Assembly: GCF_040954835.1 (NCBI RefSeq)
Contig: NC_090714.1
Span: 4,762,501-4,826,500, forward strand
DNA from: Lepisosteus oculatus
Taxonomy: Eukaryota > Chordata > Actinopteri > Semionotiformes > Lepisosteidae
Reading direction: 5' to 3'
DNA length: 64,000 nt
Below, piece after piece: positions 59,835 through 64,000 of the stretch. The notes beneath the pieces were generated by a model. That model was given only the letters and a program-made list of their open reading frames with translations, was not told the DNA's origin and did no database searches. A program made the position numbers and the translations under genes. Within the stretch, counting starts at the first letter, position 1; each line of letters begins with the position of its first letter.

Positions 59835-61252
59835 TCTTGCCTTCTGCCGTTTTCGGGGTTGTCGTTCTCAATCTGTTCTCATTCAAATGTCAGGAGTAGC
59901 CCAGCGTGAGGGGGCCCACAGAGCCGCCACTGACGGGAAATATCGCGAGAGGCTCGAGGACTGCCGCTGCTGCCGGGATTTCAGGGCACGAGCCGCTCGC
60001 GCCCTTAAAGCTACAGTACAGGCGCCAGCGCGTTCCGTCTCCAACGGTCGCTCCCCTCCAGCCTTACCGGCCGACCGTTTTCGTTAAAACTTTTGTTTTT
60101 AAGTCTGTGCATTGAAACGCAATGACAGTCAAGCAGCACCACGAATGCTGTTGAAATCTGGGAAGTCAAATTTCCCCAAATAAAGTATTTCCTTTACAGA
60201 ACTTTTTCAAAAGCTTGGAACTCCCTTATCTTGAAAGTCTTTACAGGTCCATGGTGGCGAAAATCATGTTGTCCTGGGAAAATCATAGTTAGCTGGGGGA
60301 TTGAAGGTTCCCAGAGGCTGTGTGGGTGTTTTTTTAATTGCTGTAAAAACATTTCTTATCGGTTGCAAAGCACAATACAGAAAGGCCTGGGGAAATGCTA
60401 ACGTTGCGCTTTTAATAGGTAAATACCCTGTTTAACCTCTATAGCTGCATTGAATAAATGTTCAAAATAGACAACATCTATTGCTTAGATTTAAATTTTT
60501 ATTTAAACCTCAGAAATACAAAAAAAGGAGACAAGATATTAAAACTGATACAGAAATAGACACTGCGCAACCAGAGGAATTCACAATTATAAAAGCTGAA
60601 CAATTAATTTTTTTACACATTTCCATTATATGTCTTATTTTACTGCCCGAGACATTATGGCGTGTTTTATTTATTTTTTTTAATCTCTCTTCGGTCACGT
60701 TTTCCTTTAAGAGTGAAAGGAGGCCAAAACACGGGAAGGCTAGTACTACCGGGTTATAGGTGGGGTTTGTTTTTCCCAAAAGGGAGTGATCTGCGGCAGG
60801 ACTGGTTTGCAGTCCGGGGTGTGTGGGCGGCATGGCATTTTACTACTGCGGGCCTGGCTCTTTGAAATAGTTGCTTAGCTACCAGAGATAAATTGCACTG
60901 TTGTGAAGAAGGCCACATGTGCAGAGAGGGGCACGGACAGGCAGTGGGGAACTAGCCGAGATTAACTCCATTTTGCCCAGTTGAAGTATTTGTACGAATC
61001 AAGCACCCCTTGAAGACATGCAAGCGGGGCTGGCAGAGGTCCCGGAGGCAGGTGTAAAACGCTGGGCTGCGCATAAGAAAAAAGACCGACACCTGTTTAT
61101 GCCCTTCTATATTTTGCATTCGGTTTTTAAGTTTTAGGTATACCCCCCAATTTAAATGCAACTCAATTGTGTTTGCAGTTGTGCGGTTTGCTTGTTGGCT
61201 CCAGGTGGACCTTTGGACACTCTTGTCGTTGCCCCTTACATATATAATTAAC
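59835..61252. promoter_or_regulatory. Divergent COPS3 / NT5M intergenic region with GC-rich promoter
   Basis: About 1.4 kb separates the two start codons. The first 250 bp (59835-60085) is GC- and CpG-rich and should hold the COPS3 promoter. There is no TATA box there. The part near NT5M is AT-richer. Whether one promoter serves both genes cannot be told. Confidence 0.6.
59941..59950. promoter_or_regulatory. CGCG element (tatcgcgaga)
   Basis: One base off the TCTCGCGAGA palindrome, known from vertebrate housekeeping promoters and bound by BANP. It lies 107 bp upstream of the COPS3 ATG within the CpG-rich stretch, the expected place. Confidence 0.6.
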
Positions 61253-61531
61253 ATGATTTTATTGCCTCGAATTTTACCCTTGCGAAAGGTGGAACATGTT
61301 CTGAAACCTACGCAGCTCAGGTGGCTTGCTGGTCCTGCAGAAAAGATGCCGGTTTCCTTTCCTAAAAGGCTGCGTGTTTTAGTGGATATGGATGGAGTCA
61401 TTGCAGACTTCGAAGGAGGGTTTTTAAAGAAATTCAGGGCCAGGTATCCTAACGAGCCTTACATTACTTTAGAGGATCGCAGGGGATTTTGGGTCTCAAC
61501 CCAGTACGGACACCTGAGGAGCGATCTCTGC
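61253..61531 (+). CDS. NT5M: NT5M exon 1
   Basis: 93 codons, ends in phase 0 after LRSDLC at donor gtaagt. The open frame extends upstream to 61169 but has no ATG there, so 61253 is the start. Confidence 0.92.
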
Positions 61532-64000
61532 GTAAGTGTGAATAAATGCACGTTTTGTAACGTATTTCCAAATCATTTCGTATTTTTATTACTAACACGT
61601 CGTTACGCTTGCACCAGGAGGAAAATATATGGAATATATTTTCGTAAAATAAAAAAATATATATTTTGAGCATGTATATGAGACGCCTGAGGCAGTTTCA
61701 GCTTGGCAGTCGGAGCTAAAATCGGTACTCGGTAAGTGAAATTTCAGCAGGCTAAGAAATCCGAAACTTTGTTCAAAGAATTTCCTGCAGGTGACGACAT
61801 GCACTGGTGAACTCACGCCTGGTGTTTCTGCAGTGCTTTTTATTCGAAATTCATTTCTGTTTACCTTACTTCCCCTAAAAAGTCTCCTTAGAAAATGTCT
61901 CGTGTTAAAAATGTCTCTTAGGTCTTTCAGGGCGAAATAATAAAAAAAAGAACACGCTTAAGCATTCCTTTAAGCAAAGTGTGAAGTATTTCAGAAGTAA
62001 TTAAGTAAGGGTTTTACATAAGAGACAGGTGTGCGATTACATGTCACCTGCATGGGTAGGATTAATTTGAGTTTCAACACATTACGTGCTTAATGTGAGA
62101 TCTCAATTCTTATCTTCCATTGAATGTCGTTTTGCTCTATGCTGTACAGCGGGAATCTCCACACCCTGGTCCCGGAGAACACCAGTCCAGTTAATTTTAC
62201 GGACCGGCAGTTTCTAAAGAGGAATTAACAAGTGTTATCCACAGTGATCAATTTAAAAAGTATTCTGCTAAATTGAGATATCTGGGCTTTGAGGATTGAA
62301 GAATATTTGGACCGCAGCCCAAAATGATCACTAAATTACCTAATTTAATAAATCACCTGCGTAACTTAAATAGTTGTATGCCGAAGTTTTTGATCAAATT
62401 GCATGTTTCAACCTCTGCAGGGTACAAACCTAAACGTGACCAATTTCTGCACATTTTAATGCACAATTACTCTTTTGTTTGCTTACTTTTATCAGGTCGA
62501 AAAAAAAATAAAACGAGTAATGAGGCATGTGCAAAAGTTTGATTCTTTAATACTTTTTTTTTTAAGGCCAGAAAACGCGATGGACTCATTAGGCCTTAAA
62601 TGAAGCCAGGTGAATACACTCCCAGAGTTAATCCTCTGACCCCTCTAACCTCTCAGGATGCTGTGCCTACTCTCAACAAGCAAGCTCCCTAAGCAGCTGA
62701 CTAAGGACTTCAAAATTAACCTTTTCGTACAACTATCTTTTAACTGCTAGTTTGATGGCTACCTAGGAACCTTGCTGGACTAGAGCTCTTCAGGACCAGG
62801 GTTGGTTCCTCTTACTGTACAGGTATCGCTTCTGCTGTGATCTTCATCTCCATGGTATCTTTTTAATCAAGATTATATTTGAACAAAAATAGTTGCATAT
62901 CAATGGTAAAACGTGAAATACAGGAATAGGAATCCCTTCTACCCATCTTGGTGATGGGGGGGAGGGAAATAAACTTACTGTACAAAGAAAACTGCACAAA
63001 ATCTGATGTCTTGTTGTATTGACCTGTTTCGGCAACTAATTCCGAGAAAAAATCAGAAGTTGTCCTTTGTGATAATCAAGAGACTTTTGCTTTAGAGCTC
63101 TGCCAACAGTATTAACCTAGCCTGTCTTCTCAGTGCTAATAATGGAGTTGCTCTGCTATTTCCTAAGTCAGCAGAGGTCTCTGTTATGAAGAAAAAACAG
63201 CTGCACAAATCCTCAATATTAAAGATCAGGAACATCTTAATTGATAACAGAAGTCATTATCATACTTCTATGACAGAACAGCTGACTTGTCAGTCTCTGG
63301 TTTGGTACTAAAATGATATTAACAGCACCAGGAATGTCCTGTTAATATCCGTCCATCACTATCATTATTAGTAAACAGATGTACAGTAGTGTCTGTGAAA
63401 GTCAGTAGGCCCATTAATGATATGTTTCATTTAGAATGAAAAAAATCAAGACATGGTAAATGTGATTTTTAGTGAAAGTGAGCAGATAATACAAATTAGC
63501 CTTGTTTATACAGGGTCATCGATTTAGTTTTTATTATGGGGAAAAAGGTGTATTTTTAAATACAGATCCTGACTCTCGCATGGGATTTGATGTTTTATAC
63601 CTCAGTGTACTTAGCACTTGAAAGGCGTACAGAGTTAACGGACATACTGTAGCAACAATTAACAATCTTCAAGGTTGTCTCGGTGGGAGTTTAAATTAGT
63701 GTCATTTGATACAACCGAAACAATGAATAAACCAGTTTAGAATCTGATTTCTCTTTTAAGCTTTGTGCATCAATAGGTTTCCAGGCCTGAAACATTTATT
63801 TCACAGCAATAATGATTGTTTTTGAGACGTCCTAGGAATTTCTCAGGTTTTTAATCATTAGCGTTTTGTTTTTTTAAGAAGTCAACTCCTGAGATTTTGT
63901 ACTGGGTTTCACAGGGTTTCCACAGGGGCCCTGTATACTGCCAGTCACATTTAGCAAATAGACACTGAGTTGACCTCATTGTTTGCAGGAGAAGGCTATC
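61253..64000 (+). CDS. NT5M: NT5M, mitochondrial 5'(3')-deoxyribonucleotidase (3'-truncated by window)
   Basis: Dephosphorylates dUMP and dTMP in the mitochondrial matrix, limiting the dTTP pool (known for the family). Exon 1 (61253-61531) and the first 12 bases of exon 2 (63989-64000) are present. The first in-frame ATG, at 61253, begins MILLPRILPLRKVEHVLKPT, an Arg/Lys/Leu-rich presequence suited to mitochondrial import. The HAD motif I follows as RVLVDMDGVIADFEGGF with the nucleophile and acid Asp at residues 45 and 47 (41 and 43 in human), then EDRRGFWVS and QYGHLR. A second ATG at 61346 would remove most of the presequence. The close cytosolic paralogue NT5C lacks such a leader, so NT5M fits better. 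Confidence 0.93.
61532..63988 (+). other. NT5M intron 1
   Basis: AT-rich. Holds a dispersed repeat at 62150-62340 and a short related piece at 62785-62815. No exon recognised. Confidence 0.65.
62150..62340 (+). repeat. Dispersed repeat ('ccctggtcccggagaacacc')
   Basis: Shares the ccctggtcccggaga wording with 17975-18235 and 42640-42920. Ends near gaccgcagcccaaaatg. Family unknown. Confidence 0.4.
63989..64000 (+). CDS. NT5M: NT5M exon 2 (first 12 bases only)
   Basis: Acceptor ttgtttgcag is followed by gag aag gct atc, EKAI, which continues the human sequence LSEKAISIWES in phase 0. The window ends here. Confidence 0.88.

Noticed and set aside
61169..61252. Upstream extension of NT5M
   Set aside because: The frame is open but contains no ATG, and the first codon is GTG. 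Initiation at the 61253 ATG matches the family length.

Overview
The window is vertebrate nuclear DNA, most likely from a ray-finned fish. Coding sequence sits in short exons with GT-AG introns, and the spliced products match vertebrate proteins closely. The introns carry fish-type short repeats: a tRNA-headed SINE with a long conserved body and a SINE whose head is derived from 5S rRNA. The wording of the tRNA-headed SINE body resembles repeats I associate with gars and bowfin, but the species call is only a guess.

Positions 1-49900 (+ strand) hold most of MPRIP (myosin phosphatase Rho-interacting protein). The first exons, which encode the N-terminal PH domain, lie upstream of the window. 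Exons from 5046 onward encode the linker, the second PH domain (22628-25582), a basic Ser/Pro-rich region, and the C-terminal coiled coils. A 3861-bp exon (31492-35352) starts and ends on codon boundaries and lies between two exons that are adjacent in the standard short protein, so it is a frame-neutral cassette that adds 1287 residues. There are two alternative last exons matching the two known C-termini (44111 and 47623), plus a third candidate at 46796.

Positions 53133-59834 (- strand) hold the complete COPS3 gene (COP9 signalosome subunit 3). It has 12 coding exons whose phases join to exactly 423 codons, the same length as human. It converges on MPRIP. A GC-rich region with a CGCG element lies just upstream of its start codon.

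From 61253 (+ strand) the window holds the start of NT5M (mitochondrial 5'(3')-deoxyribonucleotidase). Exon 1 carries a targeting peptide and the HAD motif I, and only the first 12 bases of exon 2 are included. The human order is MPRIP-PLD6-FLCN-COPS3-NT5M, and here PLD6 and FLCN are not found between MPRIP and COPS3.

Non-genic material includes a decayed 18S rRNA pseudogene, 5S- and tRNA-derived SINEs, an LTR-like block with TATA box and polyA signal, a 570-bp terminal-inverted-repeat element, a foldback element, a 77-bp minisatellite next to a splice donor, and several microsatellites. The three genes are unrelated in function (actomyosin/Rho signalling, cullin deneddylation, mitochondrial dNTP control). 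Their linkage reflects conserved synteny, not shared regulation.
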